Program-made: the position numbers and the translations under genes
The notes under the pieces: model-generated
What the model saw: the letters and a program-made list of their open reading frames with translations, nothing else
The model's database searches: none
What the model was told of the DNA's origin: nothing
Origin: Gambelia wislizenii
Taxonomy: Eukaryota > Chordata > Lepidosauria > Squamata > Crotaphytidae
Assembly: GCA_030847615.1 (NCBI GenBank)
Contig: JAUMIR010000004.1
Location: 76,601,001 to 76,665,000 of the forward strand
Length of the DNA stretch: 64,000 nt
Reading direction: 5' to 3'
Shown here: piece after piece, positions 32,706 through 43,967 of the stretch
How the letters are laid out: the number at the start of each line of letters is the position of its first letter
Numbering within the stretch: position 1 is the stretch's first letter

Positions 32706-33540
32706 CCCAAGCTCTTACAGCAGGGCTGGTCAGCTGTGTCCCTCCAGATGTTGGAAGTCCCATGAGCTTTGGCTATTCAAGCTAAGACTGCTGAGAGTTT
32801 CAGTTGAGGAGTTGTTCCACCCTGTATTAGAGGAACAGTAACCATGCAAGAAGAAGAGGCAGTCAGATCCCCACCCCAACCCCCCAGCTTTGTGGCTGCT
32901 CCTTGTGTTGGGAGGACAACTTCCATTGGTGCCAAAGGAAACTTTTTCCCCAATGCACATAGAACACAGGCCAAGATCACAGACATATACACTGCCATTC
33001 TGTTCAGTAATTACTGCCCAATGCTCCAGTCAGCAAGTGACCCAGGAACCCAGTAGTTGTGGTACAAGAGCTGTCAACTAGTTAATTCAGTCCAGGTCAG
33101 TCACAGGTTAGCCAATAAGATGACAGGCAAAACAAGAGGGTGGTCAGCTGGTCCAGGAGTCATTATAACAAGTCAGCAGTCCAAATAAGCGAAGCCAGCA
33201 AAGAGTAAAACAGAGTCATTAATTGTAGCCTGTCCAAGGTCAGGAAAAACATGAACCCTGGAAGATTACTGCCAGTCAACAGGAAAGAAGGGTCGCACAC
33301 AATAGAAACACTGGGAAATTTATAGGCAGCTGTCTCAAAAGACCAGGGGCCTAATTAATCAGTGTCTCCTATTTAACAGCTCCTGGGAGCAGTTTAACTT
33401 CTCCCTATCTCTTTGTCAGTCAGCAAAGGATGGTGGTAGGAGAGAGACAGTGGTTGGAAAGACCATTGTCATCAGAAGTTGTAAATTCCTGGTCATCTGA
33501 ATCCTCTGTGTCTGAATCCTCTGACTCCAGAAGGTGAGTT
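32706..33540. other. Unassigned, repeat-like
   Basis: A CCCTCCAGATGTTGGAAG fragment at 32741 belongs to the short palindromic repeat class. From about 33030 to 33520 the sequence is CAGTCAGT/GGTCAG-rich with a CCTGGAAGATTACTG segment and looks like a non-coding internal or LTR repeat, but I cannot classify it. Confidence 0.3.
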
Positions 33541-33699
33541 ACGTATGACAGTTATGATGTCATACATCTGCCTTACAACATCACAATTCAATTTTATGGT
33601 GGTTGTTCATGCAACAACCAAAAGTCCCTCCCCCCGAATAAAACAGCTTTTCAGTAGTGCAGCCTCCCTCCCAATCCATCCATTTCCATGTTGCTGTGG

Positions 33700-34030
33700 G
33701 GACAATGAGCAGAGACATGTCCACCTCTCTTCCTGTAGGTGGATGCACTGCAACAGGCTTCACAGAAGTGTCTGGCTATCTTCCTATAGCCAGAAACAGA
33801 ACAATGGTATCACCTGCCAGAAGACCCCCATCAGTCACTAAGTGACCATGGAGGGGGACTCCTGCAAATAAAAGGTAGTATTTTGCGGGGGGGGGTGTCA
33901 TTGCATGAAGTCAGTAGAGAATTCCAGTCTTCACAAGGATCAAAGAAATGACTTAAGATGGTAAACAGGATCCCAGCCAACAAGTAGGGATTCCTCCCCT
34001 CTTCCATAACTAATTTCACTAAGCAAAGAA
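33700..34030. repeat. Unclassified palindromic repeat (R2), copy 3
   Basis: GTGTCTGGCTATCTTCCTATAGCCAGAAACAG, then TCACTAAGTGACCATGGAGGGGGACTCCTGCA and AACAGGATCCCAGCCAACAAG match the R2 order in 26640-27120 and 31790-31900. Confidence 0.4.
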
Positions 34031-35280
34031 AGGGGAAAAATCAATTTCACATCATGTTTAGTTTGGCCACGAGACTAACCTGTCTTATGTGATTGTTGCT
34101 GCCTAACAGGATTAATGCTGCCCTGAGCAATTTGGATAATGATGATGGTGGATGAAAATAACAACAAAAACAATTGAATGTTTAAAAATCATAATACCAA
34201 AACAAACAAAAAAAATCTCACATTATTTTCATTTACCACTAAATAAAGGTAGTGTGAGGTTAATCTCAAACACCAACATTTCTAGTTTTCTTTCATCTGC
34301 TGTTGATGTAGCTTTTAAGTCCCCAGTCACTGTCAAAAGTATTTTTTTTAAAATCGGTCTCTAAAATACATAACAGAGGGACTTTTAAGTTTCCTCTCAT
34401 GCAATTGCCTAAGCACCTAAAATTCCTAAGAAACGAAATCTCAAAAGCCCCGTGGGGTGTGGTAAAGTGACCTATGCCCCTGGCCTCCAGCTAACCACTG
34501 AATGGAGACTGTTGCTTAGACAGTGATGATGTATCCTTACAAAGGCTTCTAACAATTTGACATTCACTCAAAGGTTTCTGTGACAGCCACTTGAGTACTG
34601 AAAAGGCAAGGGCATGGAAAATGAAGGCAGAAGGGGAAAACCACAGCAAAGGCAGGTAACGTGATGCCAGGCAACATCCTGGCTCCCCGCTAAGGCAGGT
34701 AAGGAGCAAATACTGTGGCCAATGGGGGAGAAGGAGGAGGGAACAAGGAAGGGAAAGCTCTTTCCCCATCATATTTACTGAATGGTGCTGAATTATGACT
34801 GGAGGCCAAGATCTGGCTTCAGGCGATTGCCTAAATCATTTAGGAGCTGACAAGGAAGGGAGGGGGAAGAATGTTCTTGTAATTCTTCAGTCTGAGGTAC
34901 ATTAAGGAGCCATAAGCCATGTCGAGAGCTTGAATTACATTAGAGAGATTATCCTGTTACAGTTCATAATCCTGGATAATATACCATCCTGCAGCACACC
35001 TGCCAATGATAAATCTTGCCCTGTAATGGGGCAGTCATGACCCTGGCAGTCCTCAAGACCCTCTTGGCACAGTAATACTGGGCAGTCAAGAGTCAGAATG
35101 GAGAGCATGTAGGAATAACAGCCTGGCACCCTGTCTACACACAAGCAAAATTCATATCCTCCCAGCTCTTAAATATCTTCAGTGCAGTATAATTTGTAAT
35201 GCTTACTCATGGGAATGTCTCAGTGCTGCAGTAAAAATTATGTTATCTACCTTAGTGATGGGAAAGGGGCTACCGTTTAT
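34031..35280. other. No feature seen; candidate single-copy DNA
   Basis: No repeat termini or coding motifs recognised. Moderate GC and absence of repeat signatures between about 34780 and 35150 make it a possible single-copy host segment. Confidence 0.35.
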
Positions 35281-35840
35281 CTAGGCCAGTACCCATCAGA
35301 GGTACTAGACCACCATTCCCATCACCCAAGGGCCAGCATGATTGTGGGGGTGGTAGTATTTGTAGTCGGACACACTGGAGGGCTAGAACAGTTAGGTCTT
35401 TATGCCTCGTTTATAAACCTGGGGCAGGGCATTCCATAAGGATGTGGCAGCAACAGAAGAGGTTCTACATCTTTTGCCTGTCAAACCATTAGAGAAGAGG
35501 GGTAGAAAACCATTGGCCCTCTAGATTTGTTGGACTGCAACTCCCAGGAGCCCTAGCCAGACAGATAATGGTGAGGAATGCTGGGAGTTGCTGTCCAACA
35601 ATCTCTGGAAAGCAAATTGATTCCTACCCCTGCACTAGAATTTACCTACTGATAGGTGAGCCAGGCCTCTGTGACAAAGGGCTCATATGAATTCTTATAG
35701 ATACAAGTGGTCCTTCAAATGGCTTGATAAAAAGGGCAGCCTTCCTCGTGCTGGTACCCTCCAGATGTGTTGAACTGCAACCCCCATCATCACAGGCCAC
35801 CATGGGGAGGGTGGGGTTGTAGTTCTGCACAATTTGGAGA
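35281..35840. repeat. Three short palindromic TGTAGTCC-type repeats in a cluster
   Basis: Copies at about 35281-35385, 35500-35620 and 35755-35840. Each has arms such as CCAGATGTGTTGAACTGCAA / TTGTAGTTCTGCACAA or TTGTTGGACTGCAACTCCCA / TGGGAGTTGCTGTCCAACAA. Common small palindromic transposons of reptile genomes. Confidence 0.55.
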
Positions 35841-35914
35841 TTGCCAGATGGGGGAAATCTGATGTAGAAGCAGCCAAGAAACACCTGTTCCAGGGAGGCA
35901 GGGGAGGAGGCTTA

Positions 35915-36060
35915 GAGCTTGTCTACATGGTCAAAAAAACCATACTCACCCTGTATTCATGGCACAGTTGCCACATGACATTTTCAACTATTTTATCAGT
36001 GTTTCTGCAGGAAACTCCAGATCTGAAAGATTTCCTGTTTGCACCACATTAAAGGGAAAA
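35915..36060 (+). mobile_element. MITE of the GGGCTTGTCTA class, one end
   Basis: GAGCTTGTCTACATGGTCAA preceded by TTA matches the terminus of the elements at 39869 and 43424. The right end is not recognised, so the element is truncated or eroded. Confidence 0.45.
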
Positions 36061-36997
36061 CCTGATTTGTTGGCTGTGTGATGGCTGTGGATTGGCTTTG
36101 GTATGATGCCAGGGATGAGACCTCCGGTAGATAGGACTCCATTCTGGTGGATTTATTTATTTATTTTCCAATTGTGCACATATCGGGATAAGTGTATCTC
36201 CACTTATCTAGTAATACAGTACTTTGGGATAATGTATATTCATATATTTGCATGCATGAGCAAACAGGAAAAAAAGTGAAGCAGTCCTGGCCTTGTAGCT
36301 GGAAATAGTATGACATATAGGACACATGATCAGCATAGGACCACCCTTTTATTCCAATGTGGATTACAGTGTGGTGGGATACTCTGATCTACAATCAGGT
36401 AAGCCCCAGTGAGTGTGGCATTTACGGGGCTGCTGCGGATCAAAAACATGAGCTGTGGCTACGAGATAAGTGCAGGGTTTCCCACTGATGCAGATAAGCT
36501 CTTAGGCTGTGGAGAAACACACATTTTTCAGAAAGCAGTATCATGCAGCCCACACTTTATGCACTTTCTTATGTTTTTTCTGTCTCATAGCCTCCAGTCT
36601 CCAGCCAAGTAGGTTTTGCAAATACAGTATGTAAAACCTACCAAAGCTTTTTGATCACAGAGGAACATAGAATTTTAAAGAATGAAAAAATGATGTTTCT
36701 ATCATGTCACCTTCAAGCTTTCTTTCCAGGCTGTTGTATGGTGAGCCTTGATAGAGAGATGATTCAAAGGTAGTGCTAAACCACAGTTTGTTGTAACCCT
36801 GTAAATATTCTCAGAAAATTTACTAGTCTGCAAATCAACAGCAGCAACAACAAATACTATTCTTCTGGGAGCTGACAAAGGAACAGGGAGATGCATTTCT
36901 ATGCCGTGCATGGAGGAAAGAGCTCCTCTAGCATCCTGCTTGGTTTCTTTGCTGGGCATAGAAGAGTGTGTACCTCCTCCACTAGTCTGTTTAATTT
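36061..36997. other. No feature seen
   Basis: Contains a short TTTA run near 36148 and no recognised genes or element ends. Confidence 0.4.
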
Positions 36998-38880
36998 GTC
37001 GTTCTTGTTGTTAACTGCCATCAAGTTGACTTCAACTTATGATGAGACCTCCAAGTCACCCTGTCATCAACAGCCCTGCTCAGGTCTTGCAGATTCAAGC
37101 ATGTGGCTTCCTTGATTGAATCTATCCATCTGGAATGTGGCCTTTCTCTTTTCCTACTGCCTTCTACTTTAACACGCATTATTGTCTTTTCTAGTGAGTC
37201 ATGCCTTCTCATGATGGGTCCAAAGTATGACAGTCTCAGTTTAGTCATCTTCGATTCTAGGGAGAGTTCAGGCTTAATTTGCTCTAGGACCCATTTATTG
37301 GTCTTTTTAGCAGTCCCTGATATCTGTAGAATTCTTCTCCAGCACCACATTTCAAATGAGTTGATTTTCTTCCTGTCAGTTTTCTTTACTGTCCAGCTTT
37401 CAAAACCATACATAGAAATTGGAAATACAATAGCCTGCACTATCCTAAATTTAGTATTCAATTATATAGCTTTACACTTCAGGATCTTGTCTAGTTCCTT
37501 CATAACTGCCCTTCCAAGTCCTAGTACTTTATCACACCAAGTCCTAGTACTTTATCACACTAGTGCCATTATTCCACTTTAACTGCTAAGGTTGCCTCCT
37601 GTGGAATTCTGGGGTTTGTAGTTTAGTGAGGCCTAAGAGATCTCTGGCTGAGAAAGCTAAATGCCCCTCCCTAAACTGCAATCCTAGGATTCCATAGAAA
37701 GCAGCCAGAGCAGTTAAAGTAGAATAATAGCACTATAAGAGTATAGTGTGATAAAGTCCCTAGTCTTCTGATTTCTTGACTGCAGTCTTGATTCTGATTA
37801 ATGACTAAGCCAAGATATGGAAAATCTTGAACTACTTCAGTGTCTTCATCATCTAAAAGTGATGTAAATAATCTGTGGTCAGTATTTTTCTTAATGTCCA
37901 GCTATAAACCTGCCTTTGCACTTTCTTCCTTGACTTTCTTCAGTAATCGTTCCAAGTCTTTGCTATTTTCTACTAGTAGTATGGTATCATCTGCATATCT
38001 TAAATTGTTGATGTTCCTACCGCCAATATTTTTACACCTCCTTCTTCCAAATCTAAATCCTGCTTTATGTATGATATGTTCAGTGTACAAGTCAAACAGA
38101 TAGAGTGGTAAATCACCCTTGCTTTGCCAATTGGAAACTATTTCATTTCTTTGCATTCTGTCCTAATGGTAACCTCTTGTCCTGAGTACAGGTTATGGCA
38201 TCAGGACAATCAAATGTTATGGCACGCCCATTTCTTTAAAATGATCCATAGTTTCTCATGATTTACACAACTAAAGCCCTTGCTATAATCTATAAAGCAC
38301 AGGCAGATTTTTTTCTAAAATTCTTTGGTGCGCTCTGTTATACAACATATATTTGCAATATGATCCCTAATGCCTTTTCCTTTTTTTGAACACAGCTTGG
38401 ACATCTGGAATTTCTTGCTCTATATATGGTAAAAGTCTTTGTTGTAGAATTTTCAGCATCACTTTGCTTGCATGGGAGATTAATGCAATGGTCCTGTGCT
38501 TACTGCAATCCCTGATGTCCCTTTTCTTGGTGACTAGGATGTATATTGAACATTTTCAATCTCTGGACCATTTTTTTTGTTTTGTTTTCCATATTTGTTG
38601 ACAGATTTTTAGTCAGAACTAGAGTAGAGTCTGTCTCTGTAGTTTGAAGCAGCTCTATTGTTATGCCATCTGTTCCTGGTGATTTATTTCTCTCATGCTC
38701 TGAGTGCAACTTCCACTACGCTTTCTAAAATTGGAGGTTCATCTTCTAATGGTTCTTCCTTAAATGAATAATTATCTGCATGAAATTTTATGCATTCAGA
38801 TCCATGCAGTTTGTCATAAACTATAGCTTCCTGGAAAGTTTTGGAATTATACATTGCTGCTTTACTGTATTGTCCAAATC
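36998..38880 (-). pseudogene. Bov-B (RTE) LINE, reverse transcriptase and C-terminus
   Basis: Minus strand. Motif A reads CFIDYSKGFSCVNHEKLW (about 38310-38250), with Ser where the second Asp of AFD is expected. Motif C is intact YADDTILLVENSKDLERLL (about 38003-37947). The C-terminal domain reads IVQAIVFPISMYGFESWT, FEMWCWRRIL, KMTKLRLSYFGPIMRR and SRAVDDRVTWR, the order of Bov-B ORF2. The 3' end (36998-37020) has a TTGTTGTTAACTGCCATCAAG tail like the Bov-B-tailed SINEs. Stops (TAA near 37460) and frameshifts break it; the 5' part is missing. A MITE is inserted at 37550-37756. Confidence 0.85.
37550..37756. mobile_element. Palindromic hAT-like MITE nested in Bov-B
   Basis: CTTTATCACACTAGTGCC and GTGTGATAAAG termini, arms ATTCCACTTTAACTGC / GCAGTTAAAGTAGAAT inverted. 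Flanks TCCTAGTA (left) and TCCCTAGT (right) suggest a decayed 8-bp duplication. The left junction is preceded by a second copy of the 23 bp CAAGTCCTAGTACTTTATCACAC (37515-37537 and 37538-37560). Confidence 0.7.
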
Positions 38881-39868
38881 AGTGCCTTCCAACCAGTCCT
38901 ATTTTCTCAACTCCTATTTACTGAATCCATAAGAAGGCAATATTCTGAAACCTTAATGTAAAAGTCAAGTCTCAATATGGGAAACTCTCTGGGTAGCTTG
39001 GTTAGCAAAGATTCTGGGGTGGGATGGCTGAAACAACAGCAAACCATGTTTTGCAGTAGCCACCTGTTGCTTCTAGATGAGGCTTCTGTTGCATCACTGT
39101 CCTGCCTCCTTCATTGAATTTTACAGCAATTCCACATGTCTCCTATTTGTAACTGCATTGTTTTCCCACTGTTTCTTTTGTCTCTTCTTAACTACAGAGA
39201 GTCTGTTAAGAATAGCTGCACAATAGTTTCAAGTTGCTAATGGCTTTTTCTGAAAGCACTCATAGTTTAGACTTCAAACGATGGTTTGTGTGCCAGACCT
39301 ATAATCTGTGGTTTTCCTTTTCCTTAACTTTCCTAAAGGGCAATTTACATGCTAGATTAAGCGTTCTTATTTCACATTGTGATTAAGGCATGCCATTTCT
39401 TTTTCTTAACAAAATGCAATTGCCCTGAACCAGATCAGGACCATGATGTGGTAAGAAGGGAGTTTAATACCCGTCCTCATTTCTCCACCAAAAATTGCCC
39501 TCCCAAAGCTGCTATTTATTCCCAAAGGTAATTATTAATATAAATAGTTCACTGGCAAATTATATTGGGGCAGGTAATAATAAACAGCAGCTTTGGGGGG
39601 AAAGTAACAGTTTTGGGAGGATGATTTCTGATAAGAAAATGCAGCACCATTCTGATATGGATTACAGCATACACACCCCATATCTGCTTTTTGTGTAGAA
39701 AGCGCAGTGGCATGTTCCCTTCGCATTTGTAAATATTGTATTCTATGTAAGGTGAAGTTTGGCTCAATGGATTTTCTGGTGCCACAAAGGTGAGAAAAGG
39801 AGAAACCAAACTATTGTATGACCAAATTGGACTGATGTTCATATGCTACCAATTACACATCTGCCCAA
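38881..39868. other. No gene; one 100-bp inverted repeat
   Basis: CCAAAGCTGCTATTTATT (about 39503-39520) and AATAATAAACAGCAGCTTTGG (39576-39596) form a hairpin. Otherwise nothing recognised. Confidence 0.4.
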
Positions 39869-40480
39869 GGGCTCATCTATGTGAGGCAATAAAATGTGGA
39901 TTGATGCACAGTAACACCAACTCGTAGCAGCTTTCATTTGTCTCCACAATTTTTGGAAAGATCACAGGTACGTGAAGCTCAAACGGGCATGCCTGCAAAT
40001 CAAGATGGCATGCGCAAGTGAATTATTTGCATTTTTTTCTCACCAGTTGCTGCTGCCAAACAGTATTTTTTGAAAAAGCAAATCCAAGGTGCAGAAGTGT
40101 GATCTTCCACTTAAATAAACAGCGGGCGGGGGAGGCTGTTTCACTGACTCAGTGCACAACCGCTATGCAAAAATTCAACATGGCAGTTCCAGGTGCTTGC
40201 CTTGCCAGTAAGCTCTGCCCCCTGTACACATCCAGCCAATCAGCTGTCCACTCTGAGAATGTGCAGCGATGTGAATCAGTTGTCCTAATGAGCAATAGTG
40301 CGTATTCCCACGCATTATTTTTTAAAATATGGGAAAAGCCGCAAAGGCTTTACCTGCAGAGTATTTGGCAGTTTTGCCCCCACTCCTTCCGAATACAGAG
40401 GATTGATGCAGGATCCCATTTAGACAAAATGTATTCTCCTCAAATTGTATGAGGAGTATTTTCACTGTATAGACAAGCCC
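39869..40480 (+). mobile_element. MITE of the GGGCTTGTCTA class, 612 bp
   Basis: Left GGGCTCATCTATGTGAGG, right TGTATAGACAAGCCC, with CAA (left) and TAA (right) flanks, a near-matching 3-bp duplication. Interior has CATGGCAGTTCCAGG, AGCTCTGCCCCCTGTACAC and CCAGCCAATCAGCTG, shared with 25650-26110. Confidence 0.65.
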
Positions 40481-42197
40481 TAAGTTTAGCCTAAGACAAT
40501 TTGTTGCCTGAAGCAGAGCAGCAAATAGTGCCTCCCTCCCACCCAAGTCAAGGTGTATAGCACACCCAATCAGCCATGTTATTCTGGCACATGAGGCAGA
40601 AAATCCCACAGGTATCTTTCCCCATCTCTGCAGTACAATTTCAATAATAACAAAAAGAATAACAAAGCAATTTGCTGCAATTTTACAATATCCAGATTCT
40701 GCCACCGGAAGTAGCTGTCTTACTCCAACCATTGATAGGGCCAGACTTGTATCTGCCTAAAAATAATGCAAGAAAAAGTTCTAAATATTAACTCTTTCAA
40801 ACCCTGAGGCCATAAACCAGTGGAGACTTACTGAAACAAACTAACAAAAATACACAGGCAATCCAAGTTAAGATGTAAATCCCAGAAATGGGAATTTATT
40901 TTTCTCACATCTAACTCAAAAATTACTCATAATTACCAATAAGCAACATTGTACTTTTCAACATCATACTTTTGGCAATTCTTAGCAGAGGCTTAGCTCT
41001 TTATTGCCTCGGGACCAGAACAAAAACAGTTGCTGCACAGAAGAGCCAGCTGTTAAGACAAAAGACAAGATACGGTACTACAACAAACAGATACAGATAG
41101 TGAACAAGGAGCCAAGGAAACAAAAATTAGTAGCTGGCTTTGCAGTGACTCTTGCCATTCAACTCCACCTCGGCAGCTCACTAACAATGCCCATTGACTC
41201 CTGCCCTTCAGACTCTACTGTTGGTAAGTTGCTTGTATGAATTAGAAGCTCACAGCCAAGGTAAAGCAGCCAGTGATAGCTTGCCACAGCCTGTCTGACC
41301 CTATGGCAGACTGTTCAGTTTCCACCAAATGCTCAGTATAAAGAAAGTGCCTTTATATTGTGTCAAGGATTTGTGGTTTCCCCCATGGCCATGGCTGAAA
41401 CTTGACAGAGTCTACTCTCTTTGCTGGCCCTTGTGGGTTTTGTTTAAGTGCTTCTAGATAATGCCCTTTTATCACTTTTAAGAGCACTGTTGCCCTGGTT
41501 TCTTACCCTGGCCTGAAGGCCATTCTTTCCTTCCTTCTCATCTTCGACCTCAGGTTCAAGAGTGCCAGACCTCCCTGGTTTAAAGGAGGCTGTGGCAGCA
41601 GGCGCTCCAGTGAGTGTGGGAAAGGCCAAGGAGGCAAGGGGTTCCACTCTGTTTTTCACCAGAGAATGGTAAATCACAAGGGATATGAAAGTGGCTGTTT
41701 AAAAGGCAGATAACTCATTAGTCGCTCTGTTCAGATTTTTCATTTTTAAATGTTCATGCCCATTCTAATAATGTTACTGTTATTATTTTTTTAAAAAAAC
41801 CAATGCCATTATTCTAATAAACCTAAGGTAACTAAACAGAGAAGAGGTTTACTTTTCGTCTAGTATTTTAGTTTCATAAATAACAAAAACAAAATCCTTT
41901 CCTGTATGAATAGTTTGGAGATTATGAAATATTTGGTAATGAGGGAAATGGAAAAATGGCAAAGAGCTACCAAGCATTTTCTACAGATTTCCCACCAGAC
42001 TTTGTAGAAAATGTTTGGAAACTGTTGACAGATAAAATGGAAAACTACAGTGTCTTTAGGAGTGGACTTTGGGATAGACATTCAAGGCCCATGCCACCAA
42101 ATAAATGGGAGAACCTTCAAATACCACAAGGCTAAGAGGCCACATTTTGAAGTAAGCAGATATAATCAGCTAAAGACAAATTACAGCAAAACTAAAC
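40481..42197. other. No feature seen
   Basis: About 1.7 kb without recognised coding or repeat termini; possible single-copy DNA. A plus-strand AAAGACAAGATACGGTAC stretch near 41063 shows nothing further. Confidence 0.4.
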
Positions 42198-42605
42198 TAA
42201 GGCGATTGCTACATTCTAATCCACCCCCTCCAGTCCCTGTAACACTACAAATAGAAAACTTTTCAGACCTACCTTTAGCACATTTGCTCCCTCCCATCAG
42301 CAGTCCAGGAGCGAATGGAGCTCTCACAGAGCTCCATTCACTTCCTGGAATGCAAATCCTGGTTGTTCTTGCGAGAGGATGATTGTGCGGGAAATTCAAA
42401 AAGAAAAAGAAAAAAGAAAAACCAAGCACAAGAACACACTTTAAAAAATACAAGTAATCCGGGGAGGGTACAAAAAATGTGTCACTTACCTCCTTGTCCC
42501 GATTGCACCCGGAAGTGTTCAGCACAAACCTCCCAGTGACTCTGGCATCGTGCCAGCATAACGGGGCAACTTTTTGCTCCCCCATAATTCCGTCATAGAA
42601 ACAGA

Positions 42606-42942
42606 AGGCCCGTCTACACAATAAAAAATATGTACGCCATTTGGAAGATCGGTCTTCTGTACACATGGCTGTTTGGATTCATACGTGTCATTCAGAAGGG
42701 AGGCAAGCAAATCCCCCATAAACTATGTGGATTCGGTGTTTGGAAGAAGTAGGGGATCTCGGCATAAAATCTGTACAGCTGTTCAAATGGCTGATGATCT
42801 GTACGCACCATTCGCACACATATGAACAGGCAGTGTAATCTGATTGGCTGGCCGAGTAGAGGGGGTGGGGCTAGCAAGGAGGGGAAGTGGGAGTGGCCAC
42901 CATGTTGGATTCCTGGCTAAGCGAGAGTCCGGTAAGTCCATG

Positions 42943-42986
<44 letters not shown>

Positions 42987-43232
42987 TTATTTTACATTGT
43001 AAATACGGAAAACCAACTGTCTGCAAAGCAGGCACCTTTTTAAATAATAAAAAAAAGCAGCGGGAGATTTAAAACTGCCGCTTGGCTTGCTCGCTCCAGC
43101 CAGCTGAGGAAGGGGGGTCATATGGAGTTTAGGGGTTAAAAAATCGTGTAGGCGGATCGTATACATACGAACGACTGCCTATTCATATTTTTTACCCCTC
43201 AAACGGATTTTTTTAATCATATAGACGGACCC
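42606..43232 (+). mobile_element. MITE of the GGGCTTGTCTA class, nested in another MITE
   Basis: Left (A)GGCCCGTCTACACAA and right ATATAGACGGACCC termini; AGA duplication at 42603-42605 and 43233-43235. Interior has TCTGATTGGCTGGCCGAG, GTGGGGCTAGCAAGG and GCCACCATGTTGGATTCC, the reverse of the 25650 copy. A TA microsatellite (42945-42981) lies inside. Confidence 0.75.
42945..42981. repeat. (TA)n microsatellite
   Basis: About 18 TA dinucleotides in the interior of the nested MITE. Confidence 0.9.
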
Positions 43233-43423
43233 AGAATGGGCGATCTATTCACAGCTTGAGACATGAATAAAAAAGAACAATGGCAGAACAGAAGGAGCAT
43301 GAGAGCATGATGACCTGTTAACGACGTCGTCTGAAAGGGAAGCCCTTTTGCAATTTCCTGGCATCCCTGTGCTGGTATATTTAGGACATCTGATAATCTC
43401 CTAAACCAACTAAATTAAACCAA

Positions 43424-43964
43424 GGGCTCATCTACATAGGCCAAGATATGCTGGCCCCCTGCTGGTGTATCCTGCCTGCAGATCAGGCCTGTTCCTCCCC
43501 CATTACCTGGAAAAAATGGGCCGGAGTCCAGACGGGCACGCCAATTCATTCCTGCAGCCACCACTGCCACCTGCATCCCACTCTCCGGATCCAGGCAAGA
43601 GGCCCACAGCATACGAGCAAGGCCCCCTGCATGTGACCAGCCTTGTCATATTCTGTGATCCCCCTTCCTGGATCCAGAAGAGTGAAGCAGCTGGCAGCTA
43701 CAATGACAGGCTGGTGTGCCAGAACGGGCTTCTTTGGTCATGCGGGACCCAATCCATTTTATTTTGGCTGGAACACATTTAAACAGATATTTTCTTAAAA
43801 CATTTTATCAGGCCCTACCCCATCTTCCCCTTATCTTAGCCCCATCTTTGGGTTGTGAGGACTGCCCAGGGGGAGGCAAAATGGGGCATAAGCCGTCCAT
43901 CGTCAGGACTGCAGGGATCCAAGACGGGGGCAAGATGGGGTAAATTGCCCATGTAGACAAGCCC
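43424..43964 (+). mobile_element. MITE of the GGGCTTGTCTA class, 541 bp
   Basis: GGGCTCATCTACATAGGCC and GGGGCTTGTCTACATGGGC (reverse complement of the right end) form the termini; an exact CAA duplication flanks it (43421-43423 and 43965-43967). Its interior differs from the others of this class (CTGGATCC-rich, with GGGGCAAGATGGGG and CCCCATTTTG). It begins 20 bases after the family A element at 42201-43401. Confidence 0.75.
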
Positions 43965-43967
43965 CAA

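Larger units (their letters stand above)
42201..43401 (+). mobile_element. PIF/Harbinger-like MITE, family A (copy 2), split by a nested MITE
   Basis: Left GGCGATTGCTACATTC (eroded), right GGACATCTGATAATCTCC; TAA duplication at 42198-42200 and 43402-43404. Interior matches 12779-13372 (GTCCAGGAGCGAATGGAGCTC, TTGCACCCGGAAGTGTTC, GCCAGCATAACGGGGCA) up to CGTCATAGAAACAGA. It resumes at AGAATGGGCGATCTATTC after the insertion 42606-43232. Confidence 0.75.
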
